Source: Aquila chrysaetos chrysaetos (taxonomy: Eukaryota > Chordata > Aves > Accipitriformes > Accipitridae). Taken from it: 64,000 nucleotides of DNA. The translations under genes and the position numbers were made by a program. This document shows, piece after piece, positions 40,523-51,700 of the stretch. The notes under the pieces are model-generated. The model saw only the letters and a list, made by a program, of their open reading frames with translations. It searched no databases and had not been told where the DNA came from. Each line of letters opens with the position of its first letter. Position 1 is the first letter of the stretch. The stretch spans positions 42,731,554-42,795,553 of the forward strand of contig NC_044013.1 of assembly GCF_900496995.4 (NCBI RefSeq), given 5' to 3'.

Positions 40523-42478
40523 CTGAAAGAAAAAACAAATGGTTACCAGCTACATCCAGCCCGACTTATAGTTAGATGGTTTAGTACAACGCTCACTGGT
40601 CTGCGGTGAAGGAAAGCTAGGCTACATGTGTAAGTAAGTCAGCTGTAAAGCAGTGGCTGCACGAGTTAGACTTTGCAGTTCTAAAGTGCCTTTACAAGGC
40701 AGAGACACGTGGCATGCTATTAGAGTTTTACTGATTTTTTTCAACTGCATGATCTCATGCTGCCTCTGTTTATTTAGCCACAGGGTCACTGGAGATGAAC
40801 CTTCCTTTTGGTGAGTGGCAGACAGGGCCTTAAGTTAACTCTAGGCTTGCAGCTCTGCATTGCTCCACAAGTGCTTTGTGCAGGAGGCCACACCGTTGCT
40901 GCGGATGGACTGTTTGAACAAGCTTAGACAGCATCCTGCAGCCAAGCACAGATGGCAAAGCTGACTTTCCAGCCTATGTAATGCCCTGACAGTATTTAAT
41001 AGAAAACTTACCTTTCCAACTGCATCTTTTTCTCAGCTATTAAAGCCTGAAGTTGCTGTTCCTGAGCTTCTCTTTGCTTTGCTATAGACTTCAGCAAATT
41101 TCGTGCACCGATGGCCTGTCAAAAGAGAACGGACAGTCAGTCATGTAGCTGTATTGGGATTTTTAAAATTTTTTTAACCCCTTTCACTACCAGCAGGTTG
41201 ATTTTGAAGTGTTTCAGCCATGCTAACAATAAAGGAGGGCGATAGCTTAATACTGAATGGTTGGTGAACAGGCAAACAGTCCCTGTAGAGGTGGGGCAGA
41301 TGGAAGGCATTTGAGACTTCCTTCAACCTCATGGAACAAAAGTCACTGACTCCTCTGGAAGTACAAACTGATCACTGGTGACTGGTCCTACAGATAGACA
41401 AGCTCTCCCCAGAACAATTAAGGAAAAAAGTAATTACCTACAATTCTGCTAAAAACTATTTCTATTTCCACAATAACATGGAAAAAACCCACACCACATG
41501 GTGACACACGGAAATACAATGCAGAAAATTTCAAAGGTATTTATAGAGCTATTCACTGATCTGGTCTTTAGAAAGCCCTTCTCCTCCTCCCAGAGCCTCT
41601 CCTGCCTCTTGAGGACAAAGCTCTACTAGTAGGAGTGATTAAAAAAATACACGTTCTATTTAAGTGCAAATATATAGAGAAGCAGGAACAGCGGGACTGT
41701 TAAATGCAGGAGTAATGTGACACTCTTGAGTGTGCCTGTAAAAGCCTTCTAGACCTTAATATCAACTAAAAAGGCCCATACTTTCATATTGCAGAGAGAC
41801 AGATGTTAACTGCCATGGAAATGCCTGTATGATACTGACAGAAAAAGATTGCTTAGGTCTGTTTTTTTCATGCACAGTACAGAGCAGAGTACCTGACAAG
41901 CCAGCAATTAATTGCACGGTACCTTCATCTTCTCACTTTCCGCAGCTTTTGCCAGTTGGTCAACCAGTTCGATTAAGCTACCCACTATTTTTTGGAATTC
42001 TGCTATCTCTGCAAAGAAAAGTAAACCGTCAAGTAAAGTTCAAAACACCCCTGAAGATGACTAATGCTTCTCCGACACGCTGGCCACGCACCGCTACGTC
42101 CCGAGGTCCTCCCCGCTGTCCGAGGGGCTAGGGAGGGCTGGGGGGGGTATGTGTGTGTGTGGGAGCCCTCCGTGCCCCGGCTCGCCTCCCTGACCCTTCT
42201 CCGAGCTGCCGAGGGGCGTTCGGGCAGGCTGGCGGGGTCCGGGGCACGCTGCTGCTCCGGCTGCGATCCCCTCACAGATCGGCGGCGGGTCGCGGGGTGG
42301 GTGGGGGTGTGTGTACCCACCCAGCCGCTCGCCCCCCCCCGCGGGACTTACTCTCCAGGAAGACCCCGCACTCCTCCCGGAGCTGCGCCGTCTGCCGCGA
42401 CACCTCGGGGTCGAGGACCCGCAGCTTGTTCAGCTCGTCGAAGTGGAGGCCCGCCGCGCCCAGCGCCGCCTGCGCCAT
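40441..42478 (-). CDS. IFT20: IFT20, intraflagellar transport protein 20
   Basis: The small coiled-coil subunit of the IFT-B complex. It also sits at the Golgi and helps deliver membrane proteins to the primary cilium (family knowledge). Four exons on the minus strand (42478-42352, 42008-41923, 41115-41012, 40522-40441) join in frame to exactly 132 aa, the human length. Diagnostic segments are [61 protein letters not shown] and the end [11 protein letters not shown]. Residues about 70-125 form the predicted coiled coil. The N-terminus MAQAALGAA differs from mammals. The start context (gaagATGg) is strong, and a run of 12 C lies 7 nt before it in the 5' UTR. The gene is divergent from TNFAIP1. 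Confidence 0.96.
40523..41011 (-). other. IFT20: IFT20 intron 3
   Basis: A 0.49-kb intron. Nothing recognisable in it. Confidence 0.9.
41012..41115 (-). CDS. IFT20: IFT20 exon 3 (residues 72-105, Arg106 split)
   Basis: 104 bp; acceptor tcttttgacag, reads [16 protein letters not shown] to KKMQLE plus AG; donor gtaagt. Confidence 0.96.
41116..41922 (-). other. IFT20: IFT20 intron 2
   Basis: A 0.8-kb intron. Nothing recognisable in it. Confidence 0.9.
41923..42008 (-). CDS. IFT20: IFT20 exon 2 (Lys43-71)
   Basis: 86 bp; acceptor ttctttgcag, reads [14 protein letters not shown] to AAESEKMK; donor gtaccg is weak. Confidence 0.95.
42009..42351 (-). other. IFT20: IFT20 intron 1
   Basis: A 343-bp GC-rich intron inside the CpG island. 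It contains short GT and G runs (about 42140-42165, 42300-42315) and no other feature. Confidence 0.9.
42352..42478 (-). CDS. IFT20: IFT20 exon 1, coding part (residues 1-42, Lys43 split)
   Basis: 127 bp from [16 protein letters not shown] to EECGVFLE plus one base; donor gtaagt on the minus strand. Confidence 0.95.
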
Positions 42479-42484
42479 CTTCCC

Positions 42485-42496
42485 GGGGGGGGGGGG
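42485..42496 (-). repeat. C12 tract in IFT20 5' UTR
   Basis: Twelve G on the plus strand read as twelve C in the IFT20 leader, ending 7 nt before its ATG. Confidence 0.85.
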
Positions 42497-42714
42497 CGCG
42501 TCCCACAGCCCCCGGCGGGCACCGGGCAGAGCACCGGCGCTGACAGGAGCGGGGCCGGGGAGAGGAAGCGGGGGGAAGACGGCCTCTCCTCACCGGAGCG
42601 CTCCGGGGGACGCGGCCGAGCCCGGCGGGACCCGCGGCCTCCCCGTCACCTCACGGCGGCCGCCACGGCGACAGCCCGCCGATGGCGCGGGGCGCGCTGG
42701 GAAATGGAGTCCCG

Positions 42715-42800
42715 GCGGCGCGGCGGGAAGCGTTTCCGGGTCGTGCTGGTCGTTAGCGGGGCGCGGAGGAAATGATCTCAAGCGGGGACCGCCGCGGCGG
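42715..42800 (+). other. TNFAIP1: probable non-coding first exon of TNFAIP1
   Basis: A strong donor (gcggcgg then gtgagc at 42801) lies in the CpG island at the expected place for the TNFAIP1 leader exon. The 5' boundary is only a guess. The splice partner is the acceptor at 45381-45382. Confidence 0.4.
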
Positions 42801-45382
42801 GTGAGCGAAGGCCGCCGCGGCCCTCCCGGGCCGGGCCCGCCGCTCCTTTGCTTTTTTTGCAGGTGCCGGAGCGGAGGGCGCCGGGGCAGGCGGAGCAGCC
42901 CTCTCCCCGGGCGTGTAAGGCTTCGTTCGGTGCGTGCCGCGGCCCGGCCGCGCTCCCTCCGCAGGCCCGGCCTGGCGGGGCCGGGGTCCCGCCTCTGCCC
43001 CGCCGTGAGGGGCCGCGGCGGGGCCTGGGGGTGTCGAAAAGGCGGGAGGGGCCGGAGAGAGGTTGAGCCAAAAGCGTGCCCGGTTTGCAGGAGGTGTGGG
43101 GGGGTTCCCCCCCCCCCCCCAGGAGCCGTTAAGGTTGTTCCTTTTTCTGGAAGTTTTCATCAGGGCCCCTTTCCTGACGTGGCGTCCCGCCGTCCTCCTC
43201 CTGCCTCCCGCACAGGGCGGGAAGGGAGGGAGGTAAAAAATGTTTCTCGTGTGGTAGCAGGGCTAATCAGAGGTTACGTCGCTGTTTACAGCAAAAGCCT
43301 CCTCTCTTAGTAGTTAAGGAAGGAGTAATAGTCCCGACTCCTGCTCAGACCAGCTGTCCCGGGGGTTGTGCTCTGTTTCGTGTGGTCGGAGCAGTACGTC
43401 GAGGCCCGAAGCGTCAGAACGACCGCAGACCCGTGTTCGGGCAGCCCGACGTTGGAGAGCTCTGCGTGCGCCTGGATTTCTCTTAGCCTGGCTGTCTTCC
43501 CAAGCATGCCTTTGTTCTTCTGCAGGAGGGATTGCTGAGGGGCTGAAGCAAGGCAGGACGCGGTGACAGACGTGCAGACCGAGGGCGTACGTCCGTTGTT
43601 ACTAGAGGTCTGAGCTGCGTGACAAGGTGTAGTTGCTTCTGTAGGTCTTCATCTGCTTGCTCCTAACGGATTATAGCAAGTGCCTTTGACTAGTTGGGAG
43701 GAACTGTGTTACTCGCAAAGCTTGGACAACTTCTGACTGATTTCTCTATAACCCTCAGCTGCTTTGTTTGAGTAATTAACTTCTTAGATAACACCACGAG
43801 CCTAACACACAATTTTTGGTCACTGCTGCCTGCTTACCGGTCGGGAGATACTTTTCTGACCCGTTCCGTGTGTCGTGTGCAGCTGCCTGTGACTCAGATT
43901 TGCTCATGGACCGCTTGGCTCAAGTGATGTAGCCGGGAAAAAAAGTTGTCTCGCCCAGATGTAGGCTGAAGCTTGCTGTTGCGTTTTATGGTGATTAGTT
44001 GGAAGTAAAGAACAATGGCAGCCGGTAGGAGTTCCAGTTAAAGCATTTATAGACAAACTGAGCTTTTCTGGCACTAAAATTCTTAGAATTGGTTTGTGTC
44101 TTGATGATCTGCGCAGTGTTTGTGTTGCTTGTTGTTTAATAGACGTTGTTTGTAGTGTTTGCTTAATTAGAGTAATTGAGTTAGGAATTGCAGAATAATG
44201 TTACATTTTAGGTGTTGTTCTAAGTTCAGTAGTTATTCAGATCTCTGGCAATTTTAAGGTACCATCTGTAGCTGCCAAATAAATTGCTGAACAGATGGAT
44301 GTTTGTGGGTTTTTTTCCTTATGTTGAAAGCTGAGGTGGGGTGAGAAGGAAAAGGTTGTAGGAAGAATAGCAAGATAATTAGCAGGTTATTATATTTATT
44401 TATAAAAGGTTGCTCATGTGCCGTAGGCACAGAACAGAGAAGGGAGGAGATATTCATAGTCTGAGTCTTAAAACAACAACAACAAAAAAGCCAATGGTAA
44501 AATGTTTTTGAGAACAATAATTATTTAGAAGAAGGACAGGTAAGAAACTTGTATTTGTACTTTTCTGGTTGAAGAACTCGTATCTGGCACATTAGACAGT
44601 TTCATTCTTTTATTTGTTTGTTTGCATTTTGAAGTTACTGTCAATGGAAAAATAGGCATAGTGAGACTGGGGAGAGAAAGAAGCAGTGAATGTCTAGCTG
44701 GCTTTTTAACTGAGACAAATATTTCAAAGACTGGACATATTTGGTGAGGGAGTGGTGTTAATTTAAAAAAAAAATTAAAAAAATTTAAAACTACTTTGAC
44801 TGCTCAGCATTCCAGGATGGAGGAAGAAGAGTTTTGAATGAAAGGAGTCGCCAGGAAATAGAACGTGTTATGGTCCAGCATTTCAACATCGAGGCATTTG
44901 AAGAGACATTTATAAATGTCTCCAGTTAAAAAACAAAACAACAACAACAAACCCCGCATGTATAGATACACACCCCAGCTGAAGGAAGGGCAGAAAAGTC
45001 TTCTGTTGTGTTTTGGCTCTGCACACTTTAAAAAGAGTTGTGTTCTTTTGGGAAGTTGAGACGGAGCGGAATTCCAGCTAGCGTTTAAACTCGGACTGCG
45101 GTATTGTGTGGTGTTTGTAGTCTTGGGTGAAGACTAAATAACAGGAAGTCCAGAGAAGTTCAGCGTGTCTCACTAACAGTAATGCAGCTGCAAGGTGGTG
45201 AGCTACCGTTCTGCTGCTGTCTAAGTTGTCTGAAAAACAGCTGAATCTTGTTTTGTCAGAATGCATGTAGATGTGCCCTTAGGAATCTACTGAAAGTATT
45301 TCATCTTTAATGTGGGCTTCATGTTTTTGTTGTAAATGGAAATTCCAGGCTTCTGGGTTGATCTTGCACATTTCTGTTTCAG
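42801..45382 (+). other. TNFAIP1: TNFAIP1 intron 1
   Basis: 2.6 kb. The first 0.8 kb is CpG island, with a 14-C run at 43107-43120; the rest is ordinary AT-rich sequence with CAA-type simple repeats near 44471-44486 and 44932-44952. No other feature. Confidence 0.5.
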
Positions 45383-45507
45383 GGGCCCAGTGGTTATGAC
45401 CGCTTTTGCCTTGCCGTCCTCGTCTGGTGACTCGTGACTCTTCACCAATCACGGCGGAATCCATCAAGCCCACGCTCTGCAGGGTTGTCATCTACCTACA
45501 GAAGGAG
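45383..45507 (+). other. TNFAIP1: TNFAIP1 5' UTR portion of exon 2, with short upstream ORF
   Basis: Acceptor tttctgtttcag precedes 125 bp of leader. An ATG at 45396 in weak context opens a 13-codon upstream ORF ending TGA at 45435-45437, out of frame with and well before the main start. Confidence 0.6.
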
Positions 45508-45724
45508 ATGTCGGGGGACACGTGTCTAACCACCACCCTTTGTCCAGCTGCAGGGCCCAAGCCCAAAACTTGCAGCTTCAAAGGGGGCAGCCTTGGTAAC
45601 AAGTATGTGCGACTGAATGTTGGGGGCTCTTTATATTACACTACAGTACAAGTACTGACCAGGCATGACACAATGCTTAAGGCCATGTTCAGCGGCAGAA
45701 TGGAGGTGCTCACAGACAAGGAAG
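45508..45724 (+). CDS. TNFAIP1: TNFAIP1 exon 2, coding part (residues 1-72, Gly73 split)
   Basis: 217 bp from [16 protein letters not shown] to [11 protein letters not shown] plus one base; donor gtaagg. First half of the BTB domain. Confidence 0.96.
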
Positions 45725-48700
45725 GTAAGGGAATGTCTTTTGTTGTTGACAATTTTGTAGAACAACTGGGTTTTGGTGGAGGTCTTTTAAATATCTTAAG
45801 ACTGCGCTCAGTTAAGGATGTAGGGAAAGATACATTCCAAAAATAGCTCGGAACATTAGGCAGCCAACTCCCATTGGTGCTAACAATCCTCTGTGCTTTA
45901 TAAAAATGTTCTTTTGTTACTAAAATTAACTAGCGGAAGGACTGGTTCTCTTTCCTACGATCACAGCTGGTATGCAGATTGTTGATGTTACGAAGACTGA
46001 ACAGACAGTACGTGGGTTGTCATTTATGTGGTGTCATGTGTTGGCATCATTCAAAATGCGTACATGGGGAGGGACACTCAGTTTTCATCCTTAGAACTCA
46101 GAATAGCCTTGCTGTCTCTGTTGAAAATTCTTTTTTTCCTCCTCCCAGTAGAATGTTCCGCTTGTGGCTTACGATGCTGTGACAGTATTTAGACGTCACT
46201 CGAGAAGTATGTCACCTCCTGCTCGACAGTGAATATTGTCATTATAAAAATCCATAATACATTATCGAGCGTAGAACAAGACAGACAACCAATATCAGCA
46301 ATGGCTATGAGTGCTTTCATTTTCCTCTCTTTGGTAGTCCGGGGCAAAATGACACCTTAGGAATGAGAGTTGTGGCACTCTGGAGAAGAGGCTGAGAGAG
46401 GTTGGCAATTATTTAACCGCTTGGTGTTTCTGAACACTCGTATGCAAAAGCTCTTCTGCATGCCCAGATTACATCAGCTTAAACTCAATGCGCAACAGTG
46501 TGTTTACTTAAACTGAAACAACTCCTTGTGGATTTTGCGTACCATTTAAACCAAGTTCCCCTTGAGTAGGCTGGGTCTTGTTGAGTGTTACATACAACTA
46601 AATCCATTTAGTCCAGCAGTTTTGTGTAAGAGCCTCAGCCTCAATGGAAAACAAGGTTCATGTTCTGATGGCTACAGCCGTAGAATCTCGCAGTGGTTTA
46701 GCTTATTTTCCTATGTTGTTTTCTGTACCTAGGTCCCAGAATAACACTTTTTTGCCTGCCTTCCATGTTATGGAAAAGGCTTTGGCGCTGTATTAAGCCC
46801 TCTGCTTGCGTGTGTCCTGCATTGCTATTGTTTGCCAGCAAGTCAGACATCCTGTTTCCTAGTGAATGTGGCTTCAGGGATGTTTTAGAATTGCAAGAAC
46901 TGTCTGTTGACTGCTGTTTCCTGTGCTGCATCCCCTCTCTGCTCCCTCCTGATCTGTCTCTGTCCTGTTCTTTGCTCCTGTTTGGAGACTAGAACAGCTT
47001 TTTTCCCATACTGGGTTTTCTGGGCTAGTCTACCTTTTAGCATCTTCGGAACACTTCTGTCTCTTTAACTCCGAACAACAGCAGAAGATGTGGTTGGAAA
47101 AGTGCCAAATCCTTCTCATTAGGCCACAGAACTTATCCCAAATCTACTTGTTGCAAACATTTGTGAATTCTCTCTTCTAGTCTTTCCTTGGCTTGCTTAG
47201 TGATAAGTTGCTAATTGCCCACCATTACACTGTAGCAGCAGTTAATATGTTTATTCCCATACAAATAGAGCACACCTCCTTTTTGCTGGGAATATGACAA
47301 GCCTCTAAAGAAAAGAAGCAACCTATCTAACAATAAGCTTTTTTTTTTGGCCGTGCCCGTGCCCCCCCCCCCCCCCCCCCCCCCCCCAGTTTGAATGGCT
47401 TGGACAGTCAGTTAAATAGATGTAAATTAGACTTCCTATAGTAGCTAAAAAGGTCCATTCCTTTAATCAGAACCTAATACAGAAAAGATGAAGCGAGATA
47501 ATAATTTTGGTCAGGTAGCCCACTGACGATCAGTTGATACAGCGCAGTCAGGTTCCTGCAGCAATTTTAGTGTTTTGTGATAGGAAGCCAAGAATTTTTA
47601 GCTCGAGGCTTTTCTTTTGGGGTGCTGGGAAGTAGTGAGAACATAAAGGAGGTACCAAAGGAGTAGTTCCACTGTCAGTTTCTGTTCTGTAACCAACTTC
47701 AATTTGCTCAAAGTCAGTAAGGACTTCCACTGAATGAAATGGGAATAGTATCATGTGCAGTTTCAGGAAACATTAGGCTTATTTAACCTCTCCGAGGAGC
47801 TTTCTCTTCCTCCCTAGTGTTAAGGTGATTGAAATGATACAATCATTATTTTTCAGGCTGGATCCTTATAGACCGTTGTGGGAAGCACTTCGGAACAATT
47901 TTAAACTATCTCCGAGATGACACGATTGCACTTCCAAAACACAGACAGGAGATCAAAGAGTTGATGGCAGAAGCCAAATACTATCTCATTCAGGGCTTAG
48001 TGGACATGTGCCAAGCAGCCCTGCAGGTAAGAAACAGAAGTAGCCTGTAAAGCTTTTTGTGGGTGTTTTGCTTATAAAATTTATTAAGACAGCTTGAGAG
48101 AGTATTTCATGGCCTTAGAGACGGCATCGAGTCTTAGATGCACAAGATGGCCTGGAAAGAAAATGAGACAGCAGTCAGGTAAGTTGTAAGAGCTTATCCA
48201 GTACGTTTATCAAAGCCATAGTTATCCTTGCTCTGTATGCACACCTGAGATCCTGTGATGCTTTGAATAAGAGATTAAATGTTTTCAGACCCATGTGCTA
48301 CCATGGCACGGCCTTCCAGGCTACAGGTGCCTGTGCTGTGAAGTCATTTAGTGCAAGTAGTGAGGCAGCTGCATTACCAAGAGAGCTATTTCTTTGTAAG
48401 AAGAGAAAGATTGTCCCCTGGTTAGATTATATGAATCTAGAATGTGCAAGACATAGGTTTGAGTTCCTGTCATTTTGGAGATGTCTGGTGTGACAATGGG
48501 TAAATCATTTCCCTTTGTGCTTCTGTTCGGTTGTCCAGCTGCCCCCTCGCAATGGGGATAGTAGCACTTTTCTACTTCACAGGTATGCCAGGAGGATGAA
48601 TAAAGTAGAAACTGTATTGACAATTTGTCATTTAAATAGAGGGACTGATTCTTTTCTGTTTCTTTTTTTTAATGTTTTATTTAGGAAATAGATAGTGAAT

Positions 48701-51700
48701 TAGTGCCTCTTGTGTGAAATGAAATAAAAGCCAGAAATTTAAAGGAAACTGATTGAATAAACATTATTATTTTGAGCATATGTTTTAAAAGGCCTTATGG
48801 CATTTGTCTAAATTTCTCCCAAGTTATGTCACTTCTAATTAGATAGTATTTATAGGCAGAATGGGTTTGAATCTTTGAAAACATGGAAACTTTTTTTCTA
48901 AGTTTGAATCTCAATGGAGAAAAACACCTATATGGTAAGCACTGAGTACTTTAAGGACTTTTCTTCATATCAGTTTTGCAAATATGTAAGCCCATAGTGG
49001 CTTTATTCACTTTATGAGTCTGTATGCATTCAGCTGATTGCAATCAGCTTGTTCTGCCAACCTTTTAATAAGGTTAGCCCAGATGCAATATATATAGCTT
49101 ATTATTAGTCTCAGCATTGTGAAATGAATGTTTCTTGCAGGGCAAAACTTAGTAATTCATAAATGCCTCACATACTAGGTTGAAAATACTTATTGTATCC
49201 CCTGAAAGAAATGCAAAGCCACGCTGACAATTTTCCTTCCGGTTTGGAATTTAAAACCTTTTTTCTAACAACAAAATGTTCTAAGGCTTTCCTATTAGCT
49301 GTTGAGCTTTCCTTAATTTGCTACATGAGGAATCTGGAGTCACAGGCTGTGCTACATGCTCTTGATTGTTGCTTTTGTATCACAAGGGGCTGAAGTCCGT
49401 TTTGGTGACATGCTGTTCTTTCTAAATGTTCAGTTCACAGTGGCTGATATTCTTACATACTGCAGTGTTTTGAGTTGGTTAAAACTAGTGCAAACTCCTA
49501 CTATCCTTTTCTTCAGAAAAGGATAGAATAATAAACCCACTTAAACCAAATATGACTTGAGCTTAGAGTCCTTGCTATAGCTAAGAAGGACATCCACCTG
49601 CATCCCAATGTTTCAATTACTGCTGCCTTCTGGGGATAAGAAATCCCTCCGCTGTATTTCTGGGTTGCAGATCAAGGTAATGCTGTGTGGTTACTATAGC
49701 AACACAGAGCTTTTTTTTTTCTCCCCTTGCATCACAGGATTTGGGAATATGGCTGGAGGGGTTGAAGAAAACAGCAGCAGCAGATGTTAGCTTTAGCATT
49801 TATCTCTCTCGAGTTTATCTCCTCTCTCTCTTCTTTCTTCAAAACAGGACAAGAAAGACTTGTATGAACCTGTCTGTAGCATCCCTATTATCACATCTCC
49901 AAAAGAAGAAGAGAGACTGATAGAATCATCAATGAAAGTAACTACTTTTCCACAACTATCCAGTGAGAAACTGAATTTTTGCTAAATGTATTTAAACACA
50001 GAACTTATCTTTTCTGCTTTTTCTCTTTCTCTCCCAATAGCCTGTTGTTAAGCTGCTTTATAATAGAAGCAACAATAAATACTCCTACACCAGGTATGTC
50101 AGGTTTTTTTCCCCACTGTAATGGGAAAGTTTCCCTTTGACTATGGGAATGGAGGAAGATGTGGTACGACCTAACTTGTTTGGGGTTTTTTTGTTTGGTT
50201 TGTTTTGGGGTTTTTTTTGCGTACAGTGGTGCTCTTCTATGGATTTGAGTGCAGTTATTTTTGACTGACGTGAATCTAAATTGGGGGAGAACACAATAAA
50301 CTGTATCTGTTGAAGTTTAGTGTACATTTCAGTTGTGTGAGAAGAAACAAGGACAGGATGAGGCTATTAATATTGGCTGAAACTAGATGTGACTTGGGTA
50401 ATGCAACACAAACTGGTCAGCAGAGCGTTACCTTGTCAATGCAAAGCTAATGCAGCCATGATTCCCGCCTTGTCAGTTTAGCTATACTTTTGAGTCTGCA
50501 TATAGCTGTGTCAGCACTCTTTTATTCTGACCTACAGACATTCTTGATGTTCCAGCGCCTTCAGTGCCTCTAAATGAATTAATTATTTGGTTACAAAGGA
50601 AAGTATCTGTTCTGCTCAGGAGCAACCTAGTTAGGGCCAGGGCAGTAATTTTCTGGCTTTCCTCCTGTATAAAATAACATTATTTATTTAGTTCTATGCT
50701 GCAACTATCATGATCCCTTTGTTATGATCTATTAGAATGGCTTTGGATTTTCCCAAACCAGTCATTGAAGCGATGCGAGTAATCCTTTATGCTATGCAGA
50801 ATCCTCACTTTCAGCCTTTTCAATGTGAGATACAATCTTGCAAGCTTTTTTTCTCTAGACAAACTGATGGTCTATCTGTCAGAGAGATGGATTCTAACAA
50901 TCATGATATTTCAGGTAGTCGGGAAATGCTACCTGCGGGAGTGCTGAAGAGCGGCCTGTTTTTCAGTAAACTGCATTTGTATCTGCCAGTCGTATTGGAC
51001 TCCTCCCTGTTACCCTTTAGCTTACAGCAGTGATGCTAAAGCAAGCACAGAATAGCATATTAGTCACCATGGGTCTGGAAACATAAACGTACTAGTAATG
51101 AGAGCAACAGAATCCTGGATACCAGGAGGTGCTGGTATCTCAACTAGCTGTAGGGTTCTAATTATTCCTTGCGCATGAATCTGCATGCCTTGAGGGTGTT
51201 TAAATGAGGCATCTTTATTTAAAATTCCACACTGGCTGCTAGCAAGCAAAGATATTTTTTCCTTCTATTCTTCCTAATCAACAGTATAAAAGGAGCTTTC
51301 TCAGTTATGTTGTCAGTGTGGTCTAATAACATAAATGGATGAAGACTTCCACATTCTTTTCCCAGCTCTGCCACTTGATGGAGGCTGGGACTTGTCACTG
51401 GCTGAATCGCAAGTTGCTTTATCAACTGATTCTTGCGAGCTGAAGGTTTTGTCTGGTTGCACGTCATTCTTTTTTGATTTAGATCTGAACAGAAATACTT
51501 CTCAGACTACGTATTTTATGTAAAGCCCAGTCGGCTTTTCTTATTAGCAGTGTCTTGATTCACAAGTATTTCATAGCCTTCCTGGACCACTTGCAAAAGT
51601 TAAGATACTGCATACAAAAGTACAATGTCATGTCTCTGGGTAGATTCTTGGCAGCAAGGTATGAACCTTGAGCTTATGGGTCCAAAGAGTAAGCAATTTC

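Larger units (their letters stand above)
42040..43600. promoter_or_regulatory. shared CpG island, bidirectional IFT20/TNFAIP1 promoter
   Basis: About 1.5 kb of very GC- and CpG-rich DNA spans the IFT20 start and the inferred TNFAIP1 first exon. IFT20 reads left from about 42.5-42.6 kb and TNFAIP1 right from about 42.7-42.8 kb. GCTGGGAAATGGAGTCCC at 42696-42713, read in reverse, resembles the promoter motif family around ACTACAATTCCC bound by ZNF143/GFY-type factors. No TATA box is seen. The head-to-head arrangement is known in mammals; start sites are inferred. Confidence 0.75.
48027..49847 (+). other. TNFAIP1: TNFAIP1 intron 3
   Basis: A 1.8-kb intron with a MIR relic (48448-48608) and an 18-bp perfect palindrome (49032-49049). 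Confidence 0.9.

Noticed and set aside
42153-43310. 385-codon plus-strand open frame across the IFT20/TNFAIP1 CpG island
   Set aside because: Arg/Pro/Gly-rich translation of CpG-island DNA; it overlaps IFT20 exon 1 antisense and crosses the inferred TNFAIP1 donor.
51300-51430. Possible MIR fragment in TNFAIP1 intron 5
   Set aside because: Only one short segment (cccagctctgccactt) fits; the expected following gtgaccttgggcaag part is not convincing.
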